Source: Streptomyces longispororuber
GTDB lineage: Bacteria; Actinomycetota; Actinomycetes; Streptomycetales; Streptomycetaceae
Length of the DNA stretch: 52,759 nucleotides
Reading direction: 5' to 3'
NCBI RefSeq assembly: GCF_024448165.1
Contig: NZ_JAMOLN010000047.1
Location: 1-52,759, forward strand
In this document: one piece after another, positions 44,497-52,709 of the stretch
Position numbering within the stretch: the first letter of the stretch is position 1
How the letters are laid out: every line of letters starts with the position of its first letter
Notes under the pieces: model-generated
Seen by the model: the letters and a program-made list of their open reading frames with translations, nothing else
What the model was told of the DNA's origin: nothing
Databases searched by the model: none
Made by a program: the position numbers and the translations under genes

Positions 44497-44513
44497 AAAA
44501 CCCGGTGGCCGGG
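44497..44513 (-). terminator. Short Rho-independent-like terminator after the acyl-CoA dehydrogenase operon
   Basis: On the minus strand, CCCGG-CCA-CCGGG is followed by TTTT at 44500-44497. The stem is only five base pairs, but the T-run is rare in this genome, so termination is plausible. It would insulate the importer promoter from the upstream operon. Confidence 0.55.
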
Positions 44514-44519
44514 GGTGGG

Positions 44520-45635
44520 TCACGGTGCCCGGAGATCGACCAGTTCGGCCAGTTCCTCCCGGTGCCGGCCCGCCGTGCCGAGCGCGATCGAGTCGGCCTT
44601 GGCGCGCTTGAGGTAGAGGTGGATCGGGTGCTCCCACGTCATGCCGATACCGCCGTGCAGCTGGAGCGCCTCCTCGGCGGCGCGCACCGCGACGGGCGCC
44701 GCGTACGCCTGGGCGACGGCCACCGCGATGTCCGTCTCCTCGCCTCCGGCGGACTCGCCGCCGGTGGCGAGCGCGTCCGCCGCGTTCCTGGCGGCCGCGC
44801 GGGTGTTGACGACCTCCAGCCACAGCTGGGCGAGCCGGTGCTTGAGCGCCTGGAAGGAGCCGACGGGCCGGTTGAACTGGGTGCGCTCGCGCGTGTAGCG
44901 GACCGTCTCCGTCAACAGCCAGTCGGCGAGACCCAGTTGCTCGGAGGCCAGGAGTCCGGCGCCGGCCCGCAGGGCGCGGCGCACGGCCGGCGCGGCGGTG
45001 CCGGCGAGCAGGCGCCCGGCGGCCCCGTCGAACGTCACGGCCGCCAGCGGCCGCGTCCGGTCGAAGGAGATCTGCGGCTCGACGGCGACGCCGCCGGCCG
45101 AGGCGTCGACGGCGAACAGGCCGTCGGCGGTCGGCACCAGGAACACGTCGGCGGCGGCCGCGTCGGCGACACCGGTGACCCGGCCGGTCAGGGCGCCGTC
45201 CGCGGCCCGTACGTCCCTGAAGTCCTGCCCCGCCGTCGCCGACAGCGGCACCGTGAGCGCCCCGACGGTGCGTCCGGAGGCCAGCGCCGCCAGCAGCGTC
45301 CCGGCCTCGGACGTGTCGCACGCGAGCAGCGCCTCCGTCGCGATGACGGCGCTCGTCAGGTACGGGACGGGGGCGACGGCGCGGCCCAACTCCTCCAGGA
45401 CGACGGCGGCTTCGCGGTGCGAGGCACCCTGTCCGCCGCGCTCCTCCGGGACCAGCAGACCGGCCAGGCCCATGCTCTCGGCGAGGTTCCTCCACAGGGC
45501 GCGGTCGTGCGGCTCGTCCGTCTCGGCTCGGGCGAGCACGGCCGTCGCGTCGCAGTGGTCGGCGAGCAGGTCACGGACCGCCGAGCGGAGCGCTTCCTCC
45601 TCCTCGGAGTACAGGAGGTCGGGCTGAGTGCTCAT
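44520..45635 (-). CDS. Acyl-CoA dehydrogenase family protein (non-catalytic-subunit type)
   Basis: This 371-residue flavoprotein-fold protein has the ACAD helical N terminus, the segment YTRERTQFNRPVGSFQALKH and the C-terminal LQLHGGIGMTWEHPIHLYLKRAKADS. The usual EGT(S/A) segment holding the catalytic glutamate is replaced here by IALGTAGRHR. This suggests a partner subunit of a two-gene heteromeric dehydrogenase, as known for some actinobacterial FadE pairs. The ATG overlaps the other dehydrogenase's stop as ATGA. Confidence 0.87.
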   Translation of the reverse strand: MSTQPDLLYSEEEEALRSAVRDLLADHCDATAVLARAETDEPHDRALWRNLAESMGLAGLLVPEERGGQGASHREAAVVLEELGRAVAPVPYLTSAVIATEALLACDTSEAGTLLAALASGRTVGALTVPLSATAGQDFRDVRAADGALTGRVTGVADAAAADVFLVPTADGLFAVDASAGGVAVEPQISFDRTRPLAAVTFDGAAGRLLAGTAAPAVRRALRAGAGLLASEQLGLADWLLTETVRYTRERTQFNRPVGSFQALKHRLAQLWLEVVNTRAAARNAADALATGGESAGGEETDIAVAVAQAYAAPVAVRAAEEALQLHGGIGMTWEHPIHLYLKRAKADSIALGTAGRHREELAELVDLRAP

Positions 45636-46816
45636 CGGGAGAGGTCCTTCCAGGCGACGTCCTTGTCGGTGCGCGGCTCGGACGGCAGTCCCAGGACGCG
45701 CTCGGCGACGATGTTCAGCAGGATCTCGCTCGTCCCGCCCTCGATGCTGTTGCCCTTGGCGCGCAGATAGCGGTAGCCCGCCTCGCGGCCCGCGAAGTCG
45801 ACGAGCTCGGGGCGGCGCAGCGTCCAGTCGTCGTACAACAGGCCCTCCTCACCGAGGAGTTCGACCTCCAGGCCGCTGATCTCCTGGTTGAGCCGGGCGA
45901 AGCCGAGCTTCATGCCCGCGCCCTCCGGGCCGGGGTGCCCGGCGACGAGCTGCTGGCGCAGCCGCTCCCCGGTGAGGCGCGCGACCTCGGCGTCCACCCA
46001 CAGCTTCACGAGCCGCTGGTGCAGATCGTGGGTGCGCAGTTCGGGGCGCTCGCGCCAGGTCTTCGCGACGATCCCGACGAGACCGCCCTCGCGGGGGATG
46101 CGCATGCCGCCGATGGCGACCCGCTCGTTGTTCAGGGTGGTCTGGGCGACCTTCCAGCCGTCGCCGACCTCGCCGAGCCGGTGGGCGTCGGGAATCCGGA
46201 CGTCGGTCAGGAACACCTCGTTGAACTCGGCCTCGCCGGTGATCTGGCGCAGCGGGCGCACGTCGACGCCCGGGCCGGTCATGTCGCACACGAAGTACGT
46301 GATGCCCTTGTGCTTGGGCACGTCCGGGTCGGTGCGGGCGATGAGGATGGCGAACCGGGCGTTGTGCGCGCCGGACGTCCACACCTTCTGCCCGTTGACC
46401 GTCCAGGTGTCGTCCTCGCGGACGGCGCGGGTGCCGAGCGCGGCGAGGTCGGATCCGGCGCCGGGCTCGCTGAACAGCTGGCACCACACCTCCGCGCCGG
46501 TCCACAGCGGCTTGAGGAACCGCTGCTTCTGCTCGTCGGTGCCGTAGCGCAGGATGGTGGGGGCGGCCATGCCGAGCCCGATCCCGTTGCGCCTCGGGTC
46601 GTTGTCGGGGGCGCCCGCCGCCTCCAGCTCGGCGTCCACGACGGCCTGGAGGGAGCGCGGGACACCGAGGCCGCCGAGGCCCTCGGGGTAGTGCACCCAG
46701 GCGAGCCCGGCGTCGAAGCGGGCGTCCAGGAAGTCCGCGCGGGGCGTGGTCGCGGGCGGGTGCGCCGCGAGGAACTCCTGGGTCAGCGTGCGCAGGCGTG
46801 CGGCGTCGACGCTCAT
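45632..46816 (-). CDS. Acyl-CoA dehydrogenase family protein (catalytic-subunit type)
   Basis: This 394-residue protein has ACAD landmarks: WCQLFSEPGAGSDLA for FAD binding, WTVNGQKVWTSGA, and the C-terminal NSIEGGTSEILLN, where Glu359 is a probable catalytic base. It introduces a trans double bond into an acyl-CoA, passing electrons to ETF. Start and stop both overlap neighbours as ATGA. It likely forms a heterotetramer with the downstream dehydrogenase. Substrate might be a branched or sterol-side-chain-like acyl-CoA, but this is inference. Confidence 0.9.
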   Translation of the reverse strand: MSVDAARLRTLTQEFLAAHPPATTPRADFLDARFDAGLAWVHYPEGLGGLGVPRSLQAVVDAELEAAGAPDNDPRRNGIGLGMAAPTILRYGTDEQKQRFLKPLWTGAEVWCQLFSEPGAGSDLAALGTRAVREDDTWTVNGQKVWTSGAHNARFAILIARTDPDVPKHKGITYFVCDMTGPGVDVRPLRQITGEAEFNEVFLTDVRIPDAHRLGEVGDGWKVAQTTLNNERVAIGGMRIPREGGLVGIVAKTWRERPELRTHDLHQRLVKLWVDAEVARLTGERLRQQLVAGHPGPEGAGMKLGFARLNQEISGLEVELLGEEGLLYDDWTLRRPELVDFAGREAGYRYLRAKGNSIEGGTSEILLNIVAERVLGLPSEPRTDKDVAWKDLSR

Positions 46817-47799
46817 GCGGCGGCTCCTTCCGTACGGGCCGTCAGACCCGGCACGACGACGACCCGGCCCGTCGTCACTCCGTCGGCGACGCGCTGCACG
46901 GCGGCCGGGGCGTCGGCGAGGTCGACGCGCTCGCTGACCAGCGGCTTGATGGCACCACGCGCGGCGAGCTCGGTGAGCTTCTCGTGGCAGTGCGGGATCA
47001 GCTTCGGGTTCTTGGCGGCGTACAGGCCCCAGTGCAGCCCGAGGATGCTGTAGTTCTTCACGAGGGCGTGGTTCAGGGCAGGGCTCGGGATGGTGCCGGA
47101 CGCGAAGCCGACCACGACGATCCGGCCCTCGAAGGCGACGGTCTTCGCGGACTGCGTGTACGCCTCGCCGCCCACCGGGTCGTAGACGACGTCGGCGCCG
47201 CGGCCGCCGGTGGCCTCCTTCACGGCCCCGATCACGTTCTCCGAGCGGCGGTCGATGACGACGTCGCAGCCGAGCTCGGCCGCGACCTTCGCCTTCTCGG
47301 GGCCGCCGACGACGCCGATGACGCGGGCGCCCGCGGCCTTGCCGAGCTGGACGGCGGCGCTGCCGACGCCACCCGCGGCGGCGTGCACGAGCAGCGTCTC
47401 CCCCTCCTGGAGGTGCGCGCGGCGGTGCAGGCCGAACCAGCCGGTCTGGTAGCCGATGTGCAGGGCGGCCGTCTCCGCGTCGTCCAGCGAGTCGGGCGCG
47501 GGCAGCAGGGCGCGGGCGTCGGCGACGGCGTACTCGGCGAAACCGCCGTACGGCAGCGCGGGGTTGGCGATGACCCGGCGCCCGTCCTCGGTCTCGCCGC
47601 AGATCTCGACGCCGGGCGTGAACGGCAGCGGCGGCGTGACCTGGTACTCCCCCTTGCACAGCAGCGCGTCCGGGAAGTTGATGTTGGCGGCGCGCACCTT
47701 GAGCAGGACCTGCCCCTCGCCGGGCACCGGGCGGTCCACCTCTTCGAGGCGCATCACCTCGCTCGGCTCGCCGTTCTCGTGCACTTGCCATGCCTGCAT
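46813..47799 (-). CDS. NADPH:quinone oxidoreductase-like MDR protein
   Basis: This 328-residue protein belongs to the zinc-free QOR branch of medium-chain dehydrogenases/reductases. It has NINFPDALLCKGEYQ and the Rossmann segment VHAAAGGVGSAAVQLGKAAGA, and ends with TTGRVVVVPGL. No zinc-binding cysteines are seen. GGAG precedes the ATG. It heads a three-gene coupled operon with two acyl-CoA dehydrogenases, so it may act as an enoyl-CoA or enone reductase on the same substrate. Confidence 0.9.
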   Translation of the reverse strand: MQAWQVHENGEPSEVMRLEEVDRPVPGEGQVLLKVRAANINFPDALLCKGEYQVTPPLPFTPGVEICGETEDGRRVIANPALPYGGFAEYAVADARALLPAPDSLDDAETAALHIGYQTGWFGLHRRAHLQEGETLLVHAAAGGVGSAAVQLGKAAGARVIGVVGGPEKAKVAAELGCDVVIDRRSENVIGAVKEATGGRGADVVYDPVGGEAYTQSAKTVAFEGRIVVVGFASGTIPSPALNHALVKNYSILGLHWGLYAAKNPKLIPHCHEKLTELAARGAIKPLVSERVDLADAPAAVQRVADGVTTGRVVVVPGLTARTEGAAA

Positions 47800-47828
47800 G
47801 CGGGGCCTCCACAGGACTGCTTCGTCAC

Positions 47829-47884
47829 ACCGGATTCCACATCCGGTCCGCTACCGGGTTCAGCCGCATACTAAGCGGTCGCTT
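47829..47884 (-). promoter_or_regulatory. Operator candidates upstream of the QOR/acyl-CoA dehydrogenase operon
   Basis: AAGCG-GT-CGCTT at 47873-47884 sits next to TAGTAT on the minus strand (47872-47867), a plausible -10. A second repeat, ACCGGAT-TCCAC-ATCCGGT at 47829-47847, lies in the leader. Sites with an AAGCG core are common in front of actinobacterial acyl-CoA dehydrogenase genes controlled by TetR-type regulators. Confidence 0.5.
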
Positions 47885-47911
47885 GCCCTCCTGGGAATGC
47901 CCCCGCGACGC

Positions 47912-48520
47912 TCACTCCTCCTTGTCCCGGGTGGGCCGCGCCCGGACGTGCATCCGCTCGCCCTGCGGCCCGAACAGGCTCAGGAATTCGGCGGGCCCCT
48001 CCCCCGTCGACCCGAACCAGTGCGGCACCCGCGTGTCGAACTCGGCCGCCTCGCCGGGTCCGAGGACCACGTCGTGGTCACCGAGCACCAACCGGAGCTT
48101 TCCCGAGAGCATGTACAGCCACTCGTAGCCCTCGTGCGTGCGCGGGTCGGGCTCCAGCCGGCGCTGCGGCTCGATCACCTTGTACGCCTGGAGGCCGCCG
48201 GGCTGCCGCGTCAGCGGGATCATCGTCCGGCCGAAGTGCACGATCGGCTTCATCCGCACCCGGGGATCGCCGACCGGCGGCGCGCCGACCAGCTCGTCCA
48301 GCGGCACCTGGTGGGCGCGGGCGATCGGCAGCAGCAGCTCCAGGCTGGGCTTGCGCAGCCCCGACTCCAGCCGGGAGAGCGTGCTGACGGAGATGCCGGT
48401 GGACTCCGAGAGCCCGGCCAGCGTGGCGCCACGCTCCTTGCGCAGCGCCCGCAGTCTCGGCCCGACACCGGAGAGCACGGAATCCATGCCTTCGTTTGCC
48501 CCAGGATCATGTGACGTCAT
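47912..48520 (-). CDS. XRE-cupin transcriptional regulator
   Basis: This 202-residue protein has an XRE helix-turn-helix at about 20-75 (LRALRKERGATLAGLSESTG, then VSTLSRLESGLRKPSL) and a cupin domain from about 105, with HEGYEWLYMLSGKLRL and the late HWFGSTGEGPAEFLSLF. Such proteins sense small ligands through the cupin. The promoter places the transcription start at or next to the ATG at 48520, so the mRNA is probably leaderless; an internal ATG at 48487 is an alternative start. It is divergent from a thioredoxin-reductase-like gene, its likely target. Confidence 0.9.
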   Translation of the reverse strand: MTSHDPGANEGMDSVLSGVGPRLRALRKERGATLAGLSESTGISVSTLSRLESGLRKPSLELLLPIARAHQVPLDELVGAPPVGDPRVRMKPIVHFGRTMIPLTRQPGGLQAYKVIEPQRRLEPDPRTHEGYEWLYMLSGKLRLVLGDHDVVLGPGEAAEFDTRVPHWFGSTGEGPAEFLSLFGPQGERMHVRARPTRDKEE

Positions 48521-48526
48521 GAATCC

Positions 48527-48555
48527 ATTGCAGTTTCGGCAAAGGTGTTTGTCAA
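48527..48555 (-). promoter_or_regulatory. Promoter of the XRE-cupin gene, predicted leaderless
   Basis: On the minus strand TTGACA (48555-48550) and TGCAAT (48532-48527) are 17 bases apart, close to the consensus vegetative promoter. The expected start about 7 bases downstream coincides with the ATG at 48520. TTGC/GCAA half-sites between the boxes may be an operator. Confidence 0.7.
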
Positions 48556-48618
48556 TACCGGAGCTTCAGGTCCACCGTCATGAGGGACGGCATCCAGCGT
48601 TCTCACGAGGTGGTCAGC

Positions 48619-49641
48619 ATGGGCAGCACGAAGAAGGACACGTACGAGGTCGTGGTCGTGGGCGGCGGTGCGGCGGGCCTGTCGGCCGCGCTGATCCTCG
48701 GCCGCTCGCGCCGCTCGGTCCTCGTGGTCGACGCGGGCGAGCCGCGCAACGCGCCCTCCGCGCACATGCAGGGGTACCCGTCCCGGGACGGGATGCCGCC
48801 GGGTGAGTTCCTGGCCGTGGTCCGCGAGGAGGTCGCCGGCTACGGCGTCGAGCTGGTCCGGGACCGGGTGACGGCGGCCGATCCCGACGGCTCCGGCGAG
48901 TTCGAGGTGGCGCTCGCGGACGGCGGCCGGGTGCACGCCCGCCGCCTGGTGATCGCCACCGGCCTGGTCGACGAGCTGCCGGACGTCCCCGGTGTCGCCG
49001 AGCGCTGGGGCAAGGACGTGCTCCACTGCCCCTACTGCCACGGCTACGAGGTGCGGGACCAGCCGATCGGCGTCCTGTACCGCAAGGCGACCGGCATCCA
49101 CCAGGCGCTCCTGTTCAGCCAGTTGTCGGACGACGTCACGCTGTTCCTGGACGACGCCGGGCAGGACGACCTCCCGGACTCCGACTGGCAGCTGCTGGCC
49201 GCGGTCGGCGTGAGCGTGGTCCGCGGCAGGGTGAGCGGGCTCGTGGTGACGGACGACCGGCTGACCGGGGTGCGGCTGGCGGACGGGCGGGTGGTCGACC
49301 GGTCGGTGTTCGTGGTGCCGACCCGCATGGCGCCGCGCGACACGCTGCTGTCCGCGCTCGGCGCCCGGACGCAGGAGACCCCGGCGGGGCCGTTCGTCGA
49401 GGTGGACCCGACGGGGCTGACCAGCGTGCCGGGCGTGTGGGCCGTGGGGAACGCGACGGGTCCCGCCGAGCAGGTGATCAACGCGGCGAGCGGCGGGTAC
49501 CGGGCCGGCGCATTCATCAACGCGCAGCTGGTCCTCACCGACGCGCAGCGTGCGGCCGAGCGGCGACGGGCCGGGGTGTTCTCGGCGGAGGGCGAGGAGG
49601 CGGTGGCGCGGGCCCGGCGCGTGACGGGAGTCGGCGCGTGA
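48619..49641 (+). CDS. Thioredoxin reductase-like NAD(P)/FAD oxidoreductase
   Basis: This 340-residue flavoprotein has the FAD motif GGGAAG at 15-20, the redox pair CPYC (Cys137, Cys140) in HCPYCHGYEV, and a C-terminal GVWAVGNATGPAEQVINAASGG FAD segment. The second dinucleotide-binding motif around GVLYRKATGIHQALL is degenerate, lacking the usual GxGxxA, so NADPH use is uncertain. ATG 48619 is preferred; ATG 48580 is an alternative. It may act as a disulfide oxidoreductase. It is divergent from the XRE-cupin regulator. Confidence 0.87.
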   Translation: MGSTKKDTYEVVVVGGGAAGLSAALILGRSRRSVLVVDAGEPRNAPSAHMQGYPSRDGMPPGEFLAVVREEVAGYGVELVRDRVTAADPDGSGEFEVALADGGRVHARRLVIATGLVDELPDVPGVAERWGKDVLHCPYCHGYEVRDQPIGVLYRKATGIHQALLFSQLSDDVTLFLDDAGQDDLPDSDWQLLAAVGVSVVRGRVSGLVVTDDRLTGVRLADGRVVDRSVFVVPTRMAPRDTLLSALGARTQETPAGPFVEVDPTGLTSVPGVWAVGNATGPAEQVINAASGGYRAGAFINAQLVLTDAQRAAERRRAGVFSAEGEEAVARARRVTGVGA

Positions 49642-49697
49642 CGGAGGTCGACGTGTGACGCGGGTCGGGGCGTGACGGAGATCGACGTGTGAGAGCC
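49619..49697. repeat. 17-bp tandem repeat, about 4.5 copies
   Basis: Units start at 49619, 49636, 49653 and 49670, with a partial fifth at 49687. The consensus is GYGTGACGGRGRTCGRC. The array covers the stop codon of the flavoprotein (49639-49641) and runs to the NACHT gene's upstream region. Units differ from each other at two to six positions. Because 17 is not a multiple of three, it is not a coding repeat. Confidence 0.85.
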
Positions 49698-49793
49698 GTC
49701 CACGTTCTCCCGGTCGCCGGGTGCCCACGGCCCCCGCCTCCTGGGACAATGCTCGCCACCAGCTGGCTGGGGCGCGGGACGGGGGCGCGGCTG

Positions 49794-52709
49794 ATGCGGT
49801 ACTGGCGGCGTGGTGTGTGGGTGGGCGCGGCTCTCGCCACGGGGGCGCTCACGACGGTGGCCCTGCGCACGGGCGGCCTCGGCGGCACCGGTCCGCTGCT
49901 GTCGGTCCTCGGCTTCTTCGTGTCCCTCGCGGGCCTGCTCCACACCGTGCGGCAGCCGCCCGTCACGGTCCCGGCCGACGAGCGGCTGGACCGCGCCGCC
50001 GACGCCCTGGCCGCGGCCGTGCGCGCTCAGTGGCGCTCCGAGTGGCGGCTGCGGCGGCTCCAGGACCCCGAACCCCTCGCGGTGCGCTGGTCCCGGGCGC
50101 CGGCCTGGCTGTCCGACCTGGACACCGCCGTCGGCTGGCCGTCCCGCGACACGCAGCGCCCCGACCTGACCGGTCGGCTCCCGGACATCTCCCAGGTGTT
50201 CGGCTACGTCCCGTCCCGGCGCCTCGTCGTCATCGGTGCGCCGGGCAGCGGCAAGACGGTGCTCGCGGTGCGCTTCACCCTCGACCTGCTCGACCGCAGG
50301 TCCGCCGACGACGGCGTCCCGGTCCTCTTCCAGGCGTCCTCCTGGCAGAGCGACCGGCAGAGCCTGCACGCCTGGCTGGCCGGGCGGCTCGTCGCGGCCC
50401 ACCCGGCGCTGGGCGCCGACGGGCCGGCGGGCACCACGCTGGCGCGCACCCTGGTGGAGTCGGGGCGGATCCTGCCCGTCGTCGACGGCCTGGACGAGAT
50501 GCCGGAACCACTGCGCGCGGCGGCCGTGTGGCGTCTGAACACCGAACTCGACGCCGGCGCACCGCTCCTGCTGACCTGCCGCAGCACCGTGTTCGCCGAG
50601 GTCGTCGAGGCCGGGGACGTCCTGACGTCGGCCGCGGTGGTCGAACTGCAGCCGCTCCGCTTCGAGGAGGCGGCGGAGTACCTCGTCCGCACCGCACGGC
50701 CCCTGCGCGGTCCCCACGGCGAGCGCACGACGGCCTGGGACCCGGTGTTCGACCGGATCCGCCGCGATCCCGGCACGGCCACCGCCCGTTGTCTGCGGCA
50801 GGTCCTGTCCCTGCCCCTGATGGTGGCGATGGCCCGGGCGGTGTACGGCGACACCGGTCACGACCCCGCCGAACTCCTCGACCGCCCCGGACTGGCCACC
50901 CCCGAAGCCCTGGAGCAGCACCTGCTGGACGCGTTCGTGCCCGCGTCGCTGCGCACCTCGACGCGCTGGCCCGCCGAGGACGCGGCCCGCTGGCTCGCGT
51001 TCCTCGCCCGGCAGTCGGAGCGGCGCGGCAGTCGCGATCTGGCCTGGTGGGAGCTGCGCAGCGCACTGCCCCGGCCGCTGCGCGCCGTCGGACCGCTGCT
51101 GCTGCTCGGCGCGGTCGCGGAGCTGATCTGTCTCGCCTTCTGGGCGAAGGGGGCCGACGTCGGCGTCCCGGTGACGGCCGCGACGGTGGTCCTCGGTCTG
51201 TGCGCCGGGCACCTGGCGCTGGGGCGGACGGGCGCTCCGGCACGCCGGCTCCTGCTGGCGCTGGCCTGCGTGGTCCCGCTGGGGGCGGTCGTCGGAGCGC
51301 TGCGACCGCTGACCCGCGACCTGCACTTCCACGCTCCGTTCACGGGGATGCCGGAACTGCTCGGCTGGCTGGTCGTCGGCCCCCTCTACGGTCTGTCGGT
51401 CGCCGCGGCGCTGGCCGCCACCGGTCTCACGCCTGCCGCGGCGCCCGCGACCATGCCGTTCCCCCTGCTGCGCAACCGCTACGGACGCTGGGTGTGGAAG
51501 ACGGTCGGAGCCCTCACCACGGGCGTCATGACGGCCCTCGTCGTCGCCTCCCTGTTCTTCACCGCGCCCGGGTCCGCGGCACTGGTCTCGGGCGCGGTGG
51601 GAGCGGTGGCCGGGTTCTGCCTCGTGCGCGGGGAGGGCACGGCCAGCGCCGAACAGGCCGTGCGCCTTGGCCGCCGCTCCGGCGGGCAGGGCCGCCGCTT
51701 CGGCCGGGCGCTGTGGCAGGGGCTGCGGGTGGGGCTGCTCACCGGCATCGTCCTGGGGATCGGCTTCGCCGTCGCCGAGGGCACGGTGTCCGCGGCCCGG
51801 GCCGTGGCGCAGCCCGAGTTCCCGGTCCGGGGACCGGTGCACCACGACGCCGACGGCCGCCGCTACGTGCTCGCGGGCGACGGCACCCGGTTCGGCCGGC
51901 AGGCCGACGGACTGCGGTTCTTCGTACCGGCCCGGCCCCTGCGCGGCGGTCTGGTCGACGACAGGGAGACCTACGGCGAGAGCCCGGTCTTCATCAGCGA
52001 CTACGAGACCGTATGGGACGAGCCCTGCACCGCCGCTTCCCGCTGCCGCCCGTACAGCGCCGTGATGGAGGTGTCCGTCCGCCGGGAGGACGAGGAATCC
52101 GGCGACTCCGTGATGGTGCGGCTGCCCGACGGACGGTCCATGCCCGGCTACTACACCGACGAGGTCCTGGACCGTCGGGCCGTCCGGTGGATCACCCGGG
52201 AGGACGCGCCCCAACTGTTCACCTCCGCCCTGTCGTTCGGGCTCGGCAGCGCCCTGGGGCTCGGAGTCGTCGCCGGGTTCGCCGCCGGTCTGCACCGCTG
52301 GCTGGGCGCTCCCGTGGACGTGACCCGTACGCCGAGCCCGCTGGCGAGCCTGCACACCGACCGGGACACCGCGGTCGTCCGCGCCTTCCTCGTCTCCTTC
52401 GTCGGCCTCTTCACCGGGATCTCCCTGTCGGCTTCGCTGCCCGCCGGGGTGTCCTACGCGGCGATCGTCTTCCTCCCCGTCGGGTTCATCACCCTCGCCC
52501 TGTCCGCGTGGGGCGGTCTGCTGACGGCGCGGCTGTGGCTGTGCCCGGCCGGCCGGCTCCCCTGGCGGCTGATGGCGTTCCTCGCGGACGCGCACGAGCG
52601 GGGTGTGCTGCGCCAGGCGGGCGCCGTCTACCAGTTCCGGCACGCCCGCCTCCAGGAGCGGCTGGCCGCCGCGCCCCCGGACCGGGAGAGCGGGCCCCGC
52701 TCCGGCTGA
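49794..52709 (+). CDS. Membrane-embedded NACHT NTPase
   Basis: This 971-residue protein has two N-terminal hydrophobic segments (about 8-25 and 35-50), then a NACHT NTPase domain with Walker A GAPGSGKT at 148-155, Walker B VVDGLDE at 229-235 and a sensor-like LLLTCRS. From about 431 to 665 there are some seven hydrophobic helices, then an extracytoplasmic-looking region to about 840, two to three more helices, and a short C-terminal tail with YQFRHARLQERL. ATG 49794 is chosen; ATG 49749 and GTG 49689 are alternatives. Function is unknown; bacterial NACHT proteins can act in signalling or antiphage defence. Confidence 0.82.
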   Translation: MRYWRRGVWVGAALATGALTTVALRTGGLGGTGPLLSVLGFFVSLAGLLHTVRQPPVTVPADERLDRAADALAAAVRAQWRSEWRLRRLQDPEPLAVRWSRAPAWLSDLDTAVGWPSRDTQRPDLTGRLPDISQVFGYVPSRRLVVIGAPGSGKTVLAVRFTLDLLDRRSADDGVPVLFQASSWQSDRQSLHAWLAGRLVAAHPALGADGPAGTTLARTLVESGRILPVVDGLDEMPEPLRAAAVWRLNTELDAGAPLLLTCRSTVFAEVVEAGDVLTSAAVVELQPLRFEEAAEYLVRTARPLRGPHGERTTAWDPVFDRIRRDPGTATARCLRQVLSLPLMVAMARAVYGDTGHDPAELLDRPGLATPEALEQHLLDAFVPASLRTSTRWPAEDAARWLAFLARQSERRGSRDLAWWELRSALPRPLRAVGPLLLLGAVAELICLAFWAKGADVGVPVTAATVVLGLCAGHLALGRTGAPARRLLLALACVVPLGAVVGALRPLTRDLHFHAPFTGMPELLGWLVVGPLYGLSVAAALAATGLTPAAAPATMPFPLLRNRYGRWVWKTVGALTTGVMTALVVASLFFTAPGSAALVSGAVGAVAGFCLVRGEGTASAEQAVRLGRRSGGQGRRFGRALWQGLRVGLLTGIVLGIGFAVAEGTVSAARAVAQPEFPVRGPVHHDADGRRYVLAGDGTRFGRQADGLRFFVPARPLRGGLVDDRETYGESPVFISDYETVWDEPCTAASRCRPYSAVMEVSVRREDEESGDSVMVRLPDGRSMPGYYTDEVLDRRAVRWITREDAPQLFTSALSFGLGSALGLGVVAGFAAGLHRWLGAPVDVTRTPSPLASLHTDRDTAVVRAFLVSFVGLFTGISLSASLPAGVSYAAIVFLPVGFITLALSAWGGLLTARLWLCPAGRLPWRLMAFLADAHERGVLRQAGAVYQFRHARLQERLAAAPPDRESGPRSG

